From contig OY781921.1 in NCBI GenBank assembly GCA_963677245.1, forward strand, positions 806,001 to 870,000: DNA of 64,000 nucleotides, written 5' to 3'. This DNA comes from Saccharicrinis sp963677245 (GTDB lineage: Bacteria > Bacteroidota > Bacteroidia > Bacteroidales > Marinilabiliaceae). A program made the translations under genes and the position numbers. Position 1 is the first letter of the stretch. Each line of letters begins with the position of its first letter. Shown piece by piece: positions 46,828 to 55,429 of this stretch. The notes below the pieces were generated by a model. The model was not told the DNA's origin. It did no database searches and worked only from the letters and a program-made list of their open reading frames with translations.

Positions 46828-47922
46828 TTATTCTATCGACTTTACCACTAACTCTTTAGCCTTTTCACTCTCGGGGTATATTTTTATATAATATTCAGAA
46901 AACAATCTGGCCTTTTCATCTTGATTTCTTCTTCTAATGGCTCCTAATATCATCTGTAGCAGTTTTTCGGTAGGCTTTATCTCAACCCCAATATGATCTG
47001 AAATTACTTTATAGTGATTAATCATCAGACTTAGCGCTTCCTTTGGTGTTATATTCCCATCCAACACTTGTGGCCAGGTTCTATTTAGATAATAATCATA
47101 TATAAATTTTAAACCATGATACATTCCTATTTGAGTAATACTTGAATGCGTTTCTTCAGAAAAAAACTCCCACTTAAAACACTCTTCATCAGAATCTTTT
47201 GCAGACATCAGCTCTGAAAAATTCATTATTTTGCGCATGTGGTTCGAAGTGGTTGTTGTATCTGCTTTAATGGATTCCAAATCCTGAACCATCCCGGTTG
47301 GCATGGTTTGCGCCATGGCTACAAACATCTTTTTTCCGGATAAGCTAAAACTATCCATTTTAGTGTTCATACGACTATACCATTTATTATCCTCAATTCC
47401 TAAACTTGGATCAACTGCCACATAGGCATTAAATAAGTCCGGCTGGTTTAATGCAGTATGTATTACTCTTAATCCTCCTAGTGAATGTCCAATAAATACA
47501 CGATACGGCATAGTAGGGTAATTTTTATCAATAAAAGGAATTAATTCTTGTTCTAAATAATTACTAAATTTGTCATCATCGGTACTCGGAACTAATTCAT
47601 TGTATCTATTCTTAGTTTCTACCCCTACTACAATCATTTCCGGCGTTACTTCGCAACCCTCATCATATGAAAATCGATGAATCATACCTGCCAGTGAATA
47701 AATATGGTTAGCTCCATCTAAAACAAATACCACTGGATATTTCTCTTGCTTACCTTTTTCAATATCGCTTGGGACACTTATCCGAAGAATTCTTGTTTCA
47801 TTATACACTTTGGAAACAATGGTATCAAATCTGCCAATTGTAATTGAATTTTGGGCTGAAAGTTTACTCAAAGTGATTAACATTATTAAAGTTGCATAAA
47901 TAGCTGCTTTATAAATACTCAT
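46828..47922 (-). CDS. Exported alpha/beta-hydrolase, esterase D/IroE-like
   Basis: The protein has 364 residues with a signal peptide ending SKLSAQ. The hydrolase core shows YPVVFVLDGANH, the nucleophile Ser in FIGHSLGGLR and the late His in SEETHSSITQIG. The family (COG2819-type) includes siderophore esterases such as IroE and other carboxylesterases. A helical C-terminal region of about 90 residues (from WPQVLDG) is an extension seen in Bacteroidota members. It acts in the periplasm, and its substrate is unknown. It is bordered by the IS element downstream and a decayed gene upstream. Confidence 0.8.
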   Translation of the reverse strand: MSIYKAAIYATLIMLITLSKLSAQNSITIGRFDTIVSKVYNETRILRISVPSDIEKGKQEKYPVVFVLDGANHIYSLAGMIHRFSYDEGCEVTPEMIVVGVETKNRYNELVPSTDDDKFSNYLEQELIPFIDKNYPTMPYRVFIGHSLGGLRVIHTALNQPDLFNAYVAVDPSLGIEDNKWYSRMNTKMDSFSLSGKKMFVAMAQTMPTGMVQDLESIKADTTTTSNHMRKIMNFSELMSAKDSDEECFKWEFFSEETHSSITQIGMYHGLKFIYDYYLNRTWPQVLDGNITPKEALSLMINHYKVISDHIGVEIKPTEKLLQMILGAIRRRNQDEKARLFSEYYIKIYPESEKAKELVVKSIE

Positions 47923-47971
47923 TTTTTAAATTATTTATTTGATTTAAGATTGATGTGTTTAACTATTATAA

Positions 47972-48765
47972 TTACTTAACTGCTATCGTAAGTACCCTAT
48001 GCCTTTCTTTTAATTGTAAATATAAAACGATGTGCTGTTTCAAATCATCCAGCTTTAATTTTAATACATTAATATCATGTTCACCTTTTATGTAAGAAAA
48101 CAGGCTTCCTCCAGTTGCCCCGGTATCATATATAACCATTTTTGTTAATACAAAGCCCCTTTCCGCAAGTACCATGCACTTTGCCTTGAGCAACATATTT
48201 GTTACGACAAAGTAACTCTCCTTCCTTTGAATACATGCTGCAGAAAGCCTGACAATCCGACCAATTTTGACAACCACTGATTAAAATATAATCATCTTTA
48301 TAAATAACCTAGCCATTTACATTATCACCTTTTACTCTTTCAAATGTTTTTTGCCCAATAATACCTCCTGCAGAATTTATTTTCAGCACCCATATATCTA
48401 TTTCCTTCCTTTTTTTCCATAATAACCCGTTAAACATATATTTTGGTGACAATTAAATTGAGCTTGATTGAATTTACCATCATACTCTGCCCACAATTGA
48501 CTAGCCCTCTACAACTTTACCTCATCATTATTTTTACATATTAATCCATCACTTCCTCCCAATTACTTATCACCAATATGCCCAGATTTGGCTCCAAAAA
48601 CATGCACATTCAGTAACGAATCCGATAATACATTATTTGATTCTTCTTCTTGTTCTATTCCAAATTGTTTTTCTGAAACAAAACTAATTTGTCCATAGGT
48701 ATTAAATGCCAATCCAGCTAAAACAAACAGTTGTAATAAATAGTTTTCGCTAAGTTTAGATGTTG
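47972..48765 (-). pseudogene. Decayed gene for an exported repeat (propeller-like) protein
   Basis: Reading through stops on the minus strand gives a coherent product: a signal-like start (YLLQLFVLAGLAFNTYGQ), acidic EQEEESNN, HVFGAKSGHIGDK, then LWAEYDGKFNQAQ, NICLTGYYGKKG, a shift of frame near 48400, DIWVLKINSAGGIIGQKTFE and DDYILISGCQNWSDC. In-frame stops lie at 48563, 48509, 48309 and 48126 (lowest base of each codon), and a last frame carries GEHDINVLKLKLDD to 47972. The DIWVLK and YILISG motifs resemble delta-60 or propeller repeats of secreted Bacteroidota proteins. No ATG remains at the start. A 101-residue open frame at 47972-48277 is only the tail of this relic. Confidence 0.75.
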
Positions 48766-48849
48766 ATTTATTTTGTTAACAAATTAACCAATTAATTATA
48801 ACATATTACATTACAACTGTAATTTTTTGAATAGCCTATTTCTGAGACC

Positions 48850-49206
48850 TTAATTCTTTATCTTTTTTAGATTTAAAATAATAATACCCAAGCGGGATAT
48901 TATAAATGAAAACAAGCCAAACAGTGGTCCTAACAAGGCCATTTTTAAACCATCGGATAACATACTGGGTACAATATCGCCGGCTGCAGAAATGATATCA
49001 AAGGCTCCAATTAGACCTATTGTTCTTCCTAAATATCCCCAGGCTAAAGTAAACCATGCTATAGAAGAAATTAAGGAAATGAGGTTTTGATTATCTTCTT
49101 GCTTTTTGTATGCTTTTACACAAAGTACGATATTCACAATCAACAATACAATAATGGGTATTGTAATCAGTAACCCACCATCTTTAAAAAACATAAAAAT
49201 ATTCAT
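48850..49206 (-). CDS. Small MotA/TolQ/ExbB-like membrane protein
   Basis: The 118-residue protein has a short N-terminus, a helix (LLITIPIIVLLIVNIVLCVKAY) and two further hydrophobic segments around SLISSIAWFTLAWGYLGRTIGL and MALLGPLFGLFSFIISRLGII. The order of helices and the GPLFGL stretch resemble MotA/TolQ/ExbB proton-channel proteins, but it is shorter than ExbB (about 220) and no ExbD-like partner is adjacent. The role is unknown. It is divergent from the LytS-like kinase by 215 bp. Confidence 0.55.
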   Translation of the reverse strand: MNIFMFFKDGGLLITIPIIVLLIVNIVLCVKAYKKQEDNQNLISLISSIAWFTLAWGYLGRTIGLIGAFDIISAAGDIVPSMLSDGLKMALLGPLFGLFSFIISRLGIIILNLKKIKN

Positions 49207-49421
49207 GACTTTAAATTTTAATGAAATTAATAATGATCATAAATATATTAGTATAACTCATTGATTATTTTTATTTGCGATAAACTGCACGCTTCATTAG
49301 TTATTTGACATACTTAATACCTGAATGCTGCAAATGGAAACTATTCTTCCGAAAACGGGGTTTAAATGGTTATTGGTCGACATTTTTTTGTTTAAGCTCT
49401 ATTTTGATTTAGTTTTGTTTA

Positions 49422-50489
49422 ATGATGAAGCTAAAAATATCAAATACGAAAACCATATTGCTCCATGTAATTTTTTGGATTGCTGTTTGGTTCTTTTATT
49501 TGTATTTTTTTAGCTATAACTCCAACGATTACAATTATATATTCTGGTTTGCTGGGGCACTAATGCCTACAACCATTATTGTAACCTATACAATGGTTTA
49601 CGTCATTATCCCCAGATATTTATTAACCAAAAAGTATTATCAGTTTGCCTTATATTTCTTTTATACAACGGTTTTTTCCGCTAACGCTATTGTTATTACC
49701 ATTTATGCTTGCTTAATTTTTATTTTAAAATTTAATATTAGCAGCATACCTCCTATGAGTAAAAATTTTGCATTTGTTTTTATTCTTATGTACCTGGTTA
49801 TTGGTATTGTGAGCCTTATTTACATTTTAAATAATAGTTTTAAAACCATTTCTAAGAATAAAGAGCTTCAAAATAAGATATTAGAGGCGCAACTTCAGCT
49901 AAAAGATCAGGAATTACATTATCTTAAAAAGCAAATACACCCTCATTTTTTGTTTAATACTTTAAATACGATTTATGGATTGGCTTTAAAACAATCTCAA
50001 TATACACCTGACGTTATTTTAAAGCTTTCCAACCTTTTGGATTACATCCTTTATCAGGTAGATAAACCCGAAGTAAGCCTAAAAGAGGAGGTATTACATA
50101 TTAAAGAATATATCGATCTTGAAAAAATACGTTTTCAGGATACTTTACGTGTTACATTCAACACAACTGAGATTCCTGACAATTTGATCATTGCTCCAAT
50201 GCTTCTGATTCCTTTTATTGAAAATGCATTTAAGCATGGTGCTATTCATGATGGCTTTTTATTTATTGAAATCAGTATATCCTTGTCGGGAAATCAGCTT
50301 CATTATAGGGTGAACAATTCTTTCCGTGAAGATGATAATCAATCAAATCCTGGAATTGGTCTTGAAAACATTCGTAAAAGGCTCGATTTAAATTATGCGG
50401 GTAAATACCAATTGAAAACCCATCAGAATGATTCCTTTTTCTTTTCGGAATTAATCATAAATGACTTAAACCTACATCAAAATGACTAA
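49422..50489 (+). CDS. LytS/YehU-type sensor histidine kinase
   Basis: The 355-residue protein has four predicted membrane helices in the first 150 residues (ILLHVIFWIAVWFFYLYFF; GALMPTTIIVTYTMVYVII; ALYFFYTTVFSANAIVIT; FAFVFILMYLVIGIVSLIYIL), a coiled linker, the His_kinase motif KKQIHPHFLFNTLNT with the phosphorylated His, and a short HATPase (FIENAFKHG, GIGLENIRKRL). Such kinases pair with LytTR regulators. The stop codon region overlaps the start of the response regulator by 8 bp, so the pair is translationally coupled. The signal is unknown. Confidence 0.93.
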   Translation: MMKLKISNTKTILLHVIFWIAVWFFYLYFFSYNSNDYNYIFWFAGALMPTTIIVTYTMVYVIIPRYLLTKKYYQFALYFFYTTVFSANAIVITIYACLIFILKFNISSIPPMSKNFAFVFILMYLVIGIVSLIYILNNSFKTISKNKELQNKILEAQLQLKDQELHYLKKQIHPHFLFNTLNTIYGLALKQSQYTPDVILKLSNLLDYILYQVDKPEVSLKEEVLHIKEYIDLEKIRFQDTLRVTFNTTEIPDNLIIAPMLLIPFIENAFKHGAIHDGFLFIEISISLSGNQLHYRVNNSFREDDNQSNPGIGLENIRKRLDLNYAGKYQLKTHQNDSFFFSELIINDLNLHQND

Positions 50490-51195
50490 TCCCATTCGAT
50501 GCATAATTGTTGATGACGAGCTAATGGCTCGTGAAATTTTGGAAAACCACCTTTCCAGAATTGAAGCTGTGGATATTGTAGCCAGTTGTAAGAACTCCAT
50601 GGAGGCTTTTACTGCTATTAATACTAAATCGGTTGATTTGGTTTTTCTTGACATTAATATGCCTGAAATTAGCGGCTTATCATTTGCCCAATCAATAAAT
50701 AGTCAAATTAAAATCATATTCACAACAGCTTACAGGGAATATGCAGTTGACGGTTTTGATTTACAAGCAGTAGATTATTTATTAAAACCCATTTCCTTCG
50801 AACGTCTGTTGCAAGCTATACAAAAATACCGCAATGAAAACGTAAATGTATTGTCTCCTATTCCTATAGAAATTATTCAGGAGCAACATGATTATTTCTT
50901 TGTGCGTACTGAACGCAAAATGGCTAAAATTAACTTTAGTGATATCTTATATATTGAAAGTCTTAGCGATTATATAAAGATCCACCTCTCTGAAAAGTCA
51001 ATTGTTACCAGGGAAACTATTACGCATGTTGAAGCCCAGTTACCCCAGCATAATTTTATCCGAACGCATCGCTCATTTATTGTCTCCAAGCAAAAGATCG
51101 AATCCTACACCAACGAATTTGTTGAAATTGGTAGCAAACAGATTCCAATTAGCAGAAGTTATAAAAACAAAGTTTTAAGTCGTTTAATAAATTAA
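50482..51195 (+). CDS. LytTR-family response regulator
   Basis: The 237 residues contain an N-terminal receiver (IIVDDELMAREIL, phospho-acceptor Asp in LVFLDINMPEISG, TTAYREYAVDGF, and KP in YLLKPIS) and a C-terminal LytTR DNA-binding domain (about 135-235: FFVRTERKMAKINFSDILYI, FIRTHRSFIVSKQKI, IPISRSYKNKVLSRL). It overlaps the kinase gene by 8 bp. Targets are unknown. The nearest downstream genes are an IS and a broken GNAT gene on the other strand. Confidence 0.95.
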   Translation: MTNPIRCIIVDDELMAREILENHLSRIEAVDIVASCKNSMEAFTAINTKSVDLVFLDINMPEISGLSFAQSINSQIKIIFTTAYREYAVDGFDLQAVDYLLKPISFERLLQAIQKYRNENVNVLSPIPIEIIQEQHDYFFVRTERKMAKINFSDILYIESLSDYIKIHLSEKSIVTRETITHVEAQLPQHNFIRTHRSFIVSKQKIESYTNEFVEIGSKQIPISRSYKNKVLSRLIN

Positions 51196-51652
51196 AGCAT
51201 AACAAGTTCCTAATAAGGTTATATTGACATCAAAATACTCCTACGCCTCCTGCTCCGATTATTCCTATTTTCTTTTTCTCTGGTTTAGTTAACTATTCAA
51301 TCGATTTTATTTTTAATAGCTATACATTTTATCAAAAATAGCTAATACCTACATAGCGATTAATTTAAATTGGCACTTCGCCCAAACCCAACTCACTTTT
51401 CTTTCCTTTATGAAAGAAAACGAGCAAAGATAATCAAGGCTGCTTTCGTAAATAAATCAGGGTTAATCGATCATCGAGTTGTTCGGTATTAAATGGCTCA
51501 TAACCTAGCTTTTTGTATAGATTTAAATTCTTATCACTCCTGTGTCCGGTAAATAATTCAAATACGGAACATTGATTGAATTGCATTTCAATAGCTTCCA
51601 TTAATCTTTTTCCGAGTCCTTGGTTTTGAAAGGTAGGTTTTACAATGAGTTT

Positions 51653-51661
51653 ACCTATCCT
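51653..51661. repeat. Left 9-bp target-site duplication of the IS4-type element
   Basis: ACCTATCCT directly abuts the left inverted repeat and is repeated exactly at 53026-53034 on the other side. Nine bases is within the usual range for the IS4 family. Confidence 0.93.
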
Positions 51662-51689
51662 CAGATCTGTCCTAAATAAAGCCAATTAG

Positions 51690-51715
51690 GCTCCAGTTTT
51701 CTGGAGCGATTATTT
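51690..51715 (+). terminator. Hairpin at the left end of the IS4 element, before the transposase
   Basis: A perfect stem, GCTCCAG-TTTT-CTGGAGC, is followed by GATTATTTTT, 35 bp before the transposase ATG. It has the form of a terminator that could stop outside transcripts from entering the transposase gene, a known self-limiting device of IS elements. The role here is inferred. Confidence 0.55.
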
Positions 51716-51749
51716 TTGTGGTGTCTAATCATAAAAATACTAATTGGCT

Positions 51750-52940
51750 ATGAAAACAAAATTAACCTTGTTTGCGCAAATCATTCAAACTTTATGCAGA
51801 AATTCTTTTAATACTCTAACCGAAAAACATCAAACAGACAAACATAGTAAGGGTATTGATAGTTGGACTCATCTGATAACCATGCTTTTTTGTCAATTTT
51901 CGAAGTTAAACTCATTACGTGATGTTACTAATGGTTTAAAATCGGCTTCGGGTAACCTAAACCATCTTGGCTTAAAAGTATCTCCATCAAAATCTTCATT
52001 GTCTTATCAAAACCAGAATCGAGAATGGCAGTTGTTTCAGGATTATTACTTCAAACTATTACATAAATTAACTGCCATTGCCCAATTTAGACAAACCCGT
52101 TTTCGTATAAAGTCAAAAATTCTGCTATTAGATTCCACCACCATATCCCTGTGTCTAAATTTGTTTGATTGGGCTAAATACAGAAAGAAGAAAGGTGCTA
52201 TAAAGCTCCATACCTTGCTGGATTTTGATGGTTGTCTACCTGTGTACATGAATCTTTCCGATGGCAAACTTAACGACGCCAAGGCAGCTAAAGAAATAGT
52301 TCTTCCAGCTGACAGTGTTGTAGTAGCTGATAGAGCTTATGTTGATTTTGAAAACCTATACAGATGGCATAAAAGCAACAGTTATTTCGTTGTTCGCTTG
52401 AAGAAAGCAGTCAAATTTATTCGCCTTGAAGAACGAGAACTTCCGGAGAATAGGCATCAACATGTACTTGTTGACGAATACATTGAGCTGGAGGATACGA
52501 AAACCTTTGGTAAATATCCTAAGAAACTGCGACGTGTTGTTGTATGGGATGAAATTAACCAACAAACAATAGAACTAATCACCAATCAATTTACCTGGAC
52601 AGCAAACACCATATCCGATCTGTACAAAGCTAGATGGGAGATTGAACAATTTTTTAAAGACATTAAACAATTGCTGAAAATCAAATCTTTTCTAGGCACT
52701 TCACCTAATGCTGTGTTAATACAGATTTGGACAGCAATGATTACCATATTGATAATAAAGTATCTCAAAGCTTCTGCAAAACATGGCTGGTGCATGTCTA
52801 ATCTGGTTGCCTTTTTAAGATTAAACCTTTTGGTAAAATTCGATTTGAAACGTTTACTGGATAATCCCTTTGAACAGAGTACTAATCCAATCCCAATTCA
52901 CCACCATATACAAGGTAAATTATTCGATTGGGGGGATTGA
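51750..52940 (+). CDS. IS4 family transposase
   Basis: The 396-residue protein carries an N-terminal DUF4372-like region (HLITMLFCQFSKLNSLRDVT) and a DDE core: Asp in ILLLDSTTIS, Asp in VVVADRAYVDF, and Glu in the YKARWEIEQFFKDIKQ signature, which fits the Y-(2)-R-(3)-E-(6)-K pattern of IS4. It looks intact and probably active. The frame is open from a TTG at 51744, but ATG at 51750 is the natural start. It reads against the GNAT gene it splits. Confidence 0.95.
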   Translation: MKTKLTLFAQIIQTLCRNSFNTLTEKHQTDKHSKGIDSWTHLITMLFCQFSKLNSLRDVTNGLKSASGNLNHLGLKVSPSKSSLSYQNQNREWQLFQDYYFKLLHKLTAIAQFRQTRFRIKSKILLLDSTTISLCLNLFDWAKYRKKKGAIKLHTLLDFDGCLPVYMNLSDGKLNDAKAAKEIVLPADSVVVADRAYVDFENLYRWHKSNSYFVVRLKKAVKFIRLEERELPENRHQHVLVDEYIELEDTKTFGKYPKKLRRVVVWDEINQQTIELITNQFTWTANTISDLYKARWEIEQFFKDIKQLLKIKSFLGTSPNAVLIQIWTAMITILIIKYLKASAKHGWCMSNLVAFLRLNLLVKFDLKRLLDNPFEQSTNPIPIHHHIQGKLFDWGD

Positions 52941-53025
52941 TTTTGAAAAAACTAAAAAAAACTGTCCCAAAACCAGATTTTATCAGTTCGAAAATCTAAA
53001 TTTAAAATTGTTTAGGACAGCTCTG

Positions 53026-53034
53026 ACCTATCCT
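53026..53034. repeat. Right 9-bp target-site duplication of the IS4-type element
   Basis: ACCTATCCT directly follows the right inverted repeat and equals the left copy at 51653-51661. In the GNAT frame it encodes Arg-Ile-Gly. Confidence 0.93.
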
Positions 53035-53315
53035 ACAAATATTTTTATCAGCTTTGGCACGAACCGAACCAATTATTTGCTCATTATGCACCGCTTTGAT
53101 CACTATTCCTTCGTTCCATTCCTGAATTAAAGCATCCAGATTCTGAAGCAAAGGTGGTATGGTGTAATTATTGTATATATCCGCTTCCTGTATGTAGGCT
53201 TCATACTGTAATTTTAATATTTCTGATAAATCAGAAAGATCTGCATTACCTATTTCTGTAGGCATTTTAATAATCCTTATATTTTAAATCAAGTTTACTG
53301 AGTATTCAATTTTAA

Positions 53316-54152
53316 TTAGCTCTTTACGCAATTAATTAATACAAAAGGAACGGTCAAATTCATTATTCCATCAATATCTGATTGCTTGTTTAATTCGGAT
53401 TCTATATGCTGAAAAACAATCTGTTGCTTTTCTTCAGGAACAATATTCTTCCAGGAATCCATAAAGGCCAATCGAATAAAATAATGATTAAGCATACTTG
53501 TTCCATCCACAAATGTATATTCAAATTGATGATGCTTTACTTCTTTCACTTCAAATCCATACAGCTCTATTTTTTCCAGATATTCATCTACCGGTTTTCT
53601 TTTTTTGTAAATATGATCACTCAAATTATTTAAACAATCTTCAAGTTTTAATTCCTTTAATACGCTTTCCATTACCGTATAAAACTCCATCATCGTATTA
53701 TTCAGGTTCATGGTTTGAATAAACTGCCCCTCTTTTTTTATTATTCTGGAACACTCAAATAAGGCTTTATCCAGATCTGATACGTTATTTAAACCATTAT
53801 TACTTACAATCAAATCTATAGAAGCGTCTTGCAATGGAATATTCTCTGCTTCGCCGCAAATAATTTCGATATTATCAATATTATAGAAATCAATCTTCTT
53901 CTAGGCTCTATCTATAGCTCCATCCCAGGGATCAATACCAAACACCTTTGAATCTTTACCTAAACGCATGGCAATTACGGTTAAAGGAAAGCCTGCCCCA
54001 AAACCAATATCCAATACCTGAATACCTTTTTTATATTTTATACCATCCAGTAACTGCAATCCAAAAGGTGCAGCCCAAAGTGGCAGCTCATCAAATACTT
54101 CTATCAGTTTTTCTGAATTATAATTCCAGTTTGTTTTTAAATATGATGTCAT
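53316..54152 (-). pseudogene. SAM-dependent methyltransferase gene with one nonsense codon
   Basis: The frame from 54152 to 53316 codes for a class I methyltransferase of about 278 residues but has TAG at 53901-53903, after GIDPWDGAIDRA. The reading frame continues without shift (KKIDFYNIDNIEIICGEAEN). The SAM-binding motif is VLDIGFGAGFPLTVIA, and motif IV-like SIDLIVSNNGLNNV lies after the stop. The N-terminal 83 residues alone cannot bind and turn over substrate. The damage is a single base change, so it is a young pseudogene, a sequencing error or, less likely, a readthrough site. The substrate is unknown. Confidence 0.85.
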
Positions 54153-54256
54153 GTTAGGTTCTTTGTTTGATGCAGTCGACTGTTTTTGCTTTAAAACTAT
54201 ATCTTATACAATTATAAATAATTAGAAATTAACTCATTTCTAATATTCCAAAATCC

Positions 54257-54721
54257 TTAAATATCCACAGTACGAACTCTCCATTTAATACTTTTAATAT
54301 TGACTCTTTTATATAAGCCATCTGTACAAGATCTGGGAAAAGCCACTTTCTTAAATCGAATAAGATCATGAATTCGCCATCCATAATGTATAATTGTCAT
54401 TACCTTATTGAAAGTTGTTTTAATACCAATTTCTCTTAGTGTTGATGGTGTATAAATAGTTTCACTATAATGACTGCTAATTGGAGAAAAATAAAACTTT
54501 CTACCATCTATTGCCGCTAATCGTGCAACCACATATTGCTTTTTTTGTGATTTATCAGCATATGGTCTGCATTTAATTAATACACGATCATCAATGTTAA
54601 TAATATATTTTTTAGAGGGGTTTTTTCTCATATACACCTCAAGCGCTTTGTCTTGAGAGAAAACCATTGGTGTATTTAAAAACAGTATTAAAATAAATAT
54701 ATATCTAATTCCAATTTTCAT
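54257..54721 (-). CDS. Exported protein of unknown function
   Basis: This 154-residue protein has a signal peptide (IRYIFILILFLNTPMVFSQ). The mature part is basic, with SKKYIINIDDRVLIKCRPYA, an RLAAIDGRKFYF stretch and two Cys residues about 80 apart. The fold may be a small beta barrel, but I recognise no family. It stands 68 bp downstream of another small exported protein on the same strand, and the pair could be one unit. No function is proposed. Confidence 0.65.
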   Translation of the reverse strand: MKIGIRYIFILILFLNTPMVFSQDKALEVYMRKNPSKKYIINIDDRVLIKCRPYADKSQKKQYVVARLAAIDGRKFYFSPISSHYSETIYTPSTLREIGIKTTFNKVMTIIHYGWRIHDLIRFKKVAFPRSCTDGLYKRVNIKSIKWRVRTVDI

Positions 54722-54788
54722 TAACTATTTCCTATTTAAAAAATGGCTGGTTTTTATATTCTTACTCACCATTTTTCCAGTTCTAAAA

Positions 54789-55301
54789 CTAATTTACGCT
54801 CTGGGTTTTTATCTTTCCATTTGCATTTACAGTTGTTGTCACATTTTTATAAACAATACATATACATGGTGATCCGTCGGAATCAGAAATGGTGGTTACT
54901 TTAATATCTTCATCTAAATCTGAACAGCTTCCATCCGTCTTTAAAAGCGGTAGTTCCTTCTTTTTAAATACCATAACCCTATGACTACCATTGGTATTCA
55001 TTATGGTATAGATATTCTTATTTTTAGTAATAGTAGAATGTGTTCCTTCCGGATTAACCAACAACGCCGTAGCTCCATTATCAATTAGAGTAGAGTGCTT
55101 TCCTTTAGAGTTTACAATGATCTTTGCACTACCATTATCAATTAATATCGATTTAGAATCATCGGAATTAATTAATACGGATGCCTTCATTTTTTTTAAT
55201 TTATCAAGCTGTTCTTCCTGAGTTAATGTTTCTGAGGTTTGCGCTATGGTAATCCCATTCCACATAAAGGCAATGACTATAATTGTAAGTAGTTTTTTCA
55301 T
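54789..55301 (-). CDS. Exported repeat protein of unknown function
   Basis: This 170-residue protein has a signal peptide ending GITIAQ. Residues about 38-115 hold four imperfect repeats of 19-20 residues, such as KSILIDNGSAKIIVNSKGKH and STLIDNGATALLVNPEGTH, with alternating Ile/Val/Leu and a turn at N-G or E-G. This spacing suggests a small beta-solenoid or propeller-like sheet. The C-terminus has a Cys-x-Cys (GSPCICIVYKNV). No known family is recognised. It lies between two other proteins of unknown role, all minus strand. Confidence 0.65.
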   Translation of the reverse strand: MKKLLTIIVIAFMWNGITIAQTSETLTQEEQLDKLKKMKASVLINSDDSKSILIDNGSAKIIVNSKGKHSTLIDNGATALLVNPEGTHSTITKNKNIYTIMNTNGSHRVMVFKKKELPLLKTDGSCSDLDEDIKVTTISDSDGSPCICIVYKNVTTTVNANGKIKTQSVN

Positions 55302-55429
55302 GATTTATGCTTAAAATATTGCTTATAAATTGAAAGTATAATTTTAACCTCACAATAATGTTTTAGAAAAAAGTGCTGATGAATAATCCAATAACATACT
55401 ATTATTTAGTTTTTAAGATAATCTATAAT

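Larger units (their letters stand above)
51662..53025 (+). mobile_element. Complete IS4-family insertion sequence with 9-bp duplication
   Basis: The 1364-bp element is bounded by inverted repeats CAGATCTGTCCTAAATAA (left) and, as reverse complement of 53008-53025, CAGAGCTGTCCTAAACAA, which match at 16 of 18 positions. One intact transposase fills it. Both sides carry ACCTATCCT. It interrupts a GNAT gene in the opposite orientation. Confidence 0.95.
51434..53265 (-). pseudogene. GNAT acetyltransferase gene split by an IS4-type element
   Basis: The N-terminal 80 codons (53265 to 53026, MPTEIGNADLSDLSEILKLQ ... NICRIG) and the C-terminal 72 codons (51652 to 51434, KLIVKPTFQNQGLGKRLMEA ... IYLRKQP) are separated by the element at 51662-53025. 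Removing it with one copy of the 9-bp duplication restores a single 152-residue GNAT frame, with the RIG codons spelled by the duplication. The rejoined protein has the acetyl-CoA loop QGLGKRL and the late LYKKLGYEPF motif, as in ordinary GNAT enzymes. The gene is otherwise undamaged, suggesting a recent insertion. Confidence 0.92.

Noticed and set aside
47972..48277. A separate 101-residue hypothetical gene
   Set aside because: It is the tail of the decayed repeat-protein gene read partly out of its original frame.
51241..51290. Minus-strand KKIGIIGAGGVGVF, like the N-terminus of a Rossmann enzyme such as ketopantoate reductase
   Set aside because: Only about 15 residues, no start codon, immediate stop and no matching continuation in the same frame. 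It could be a relic, but chance cannot be excluded.
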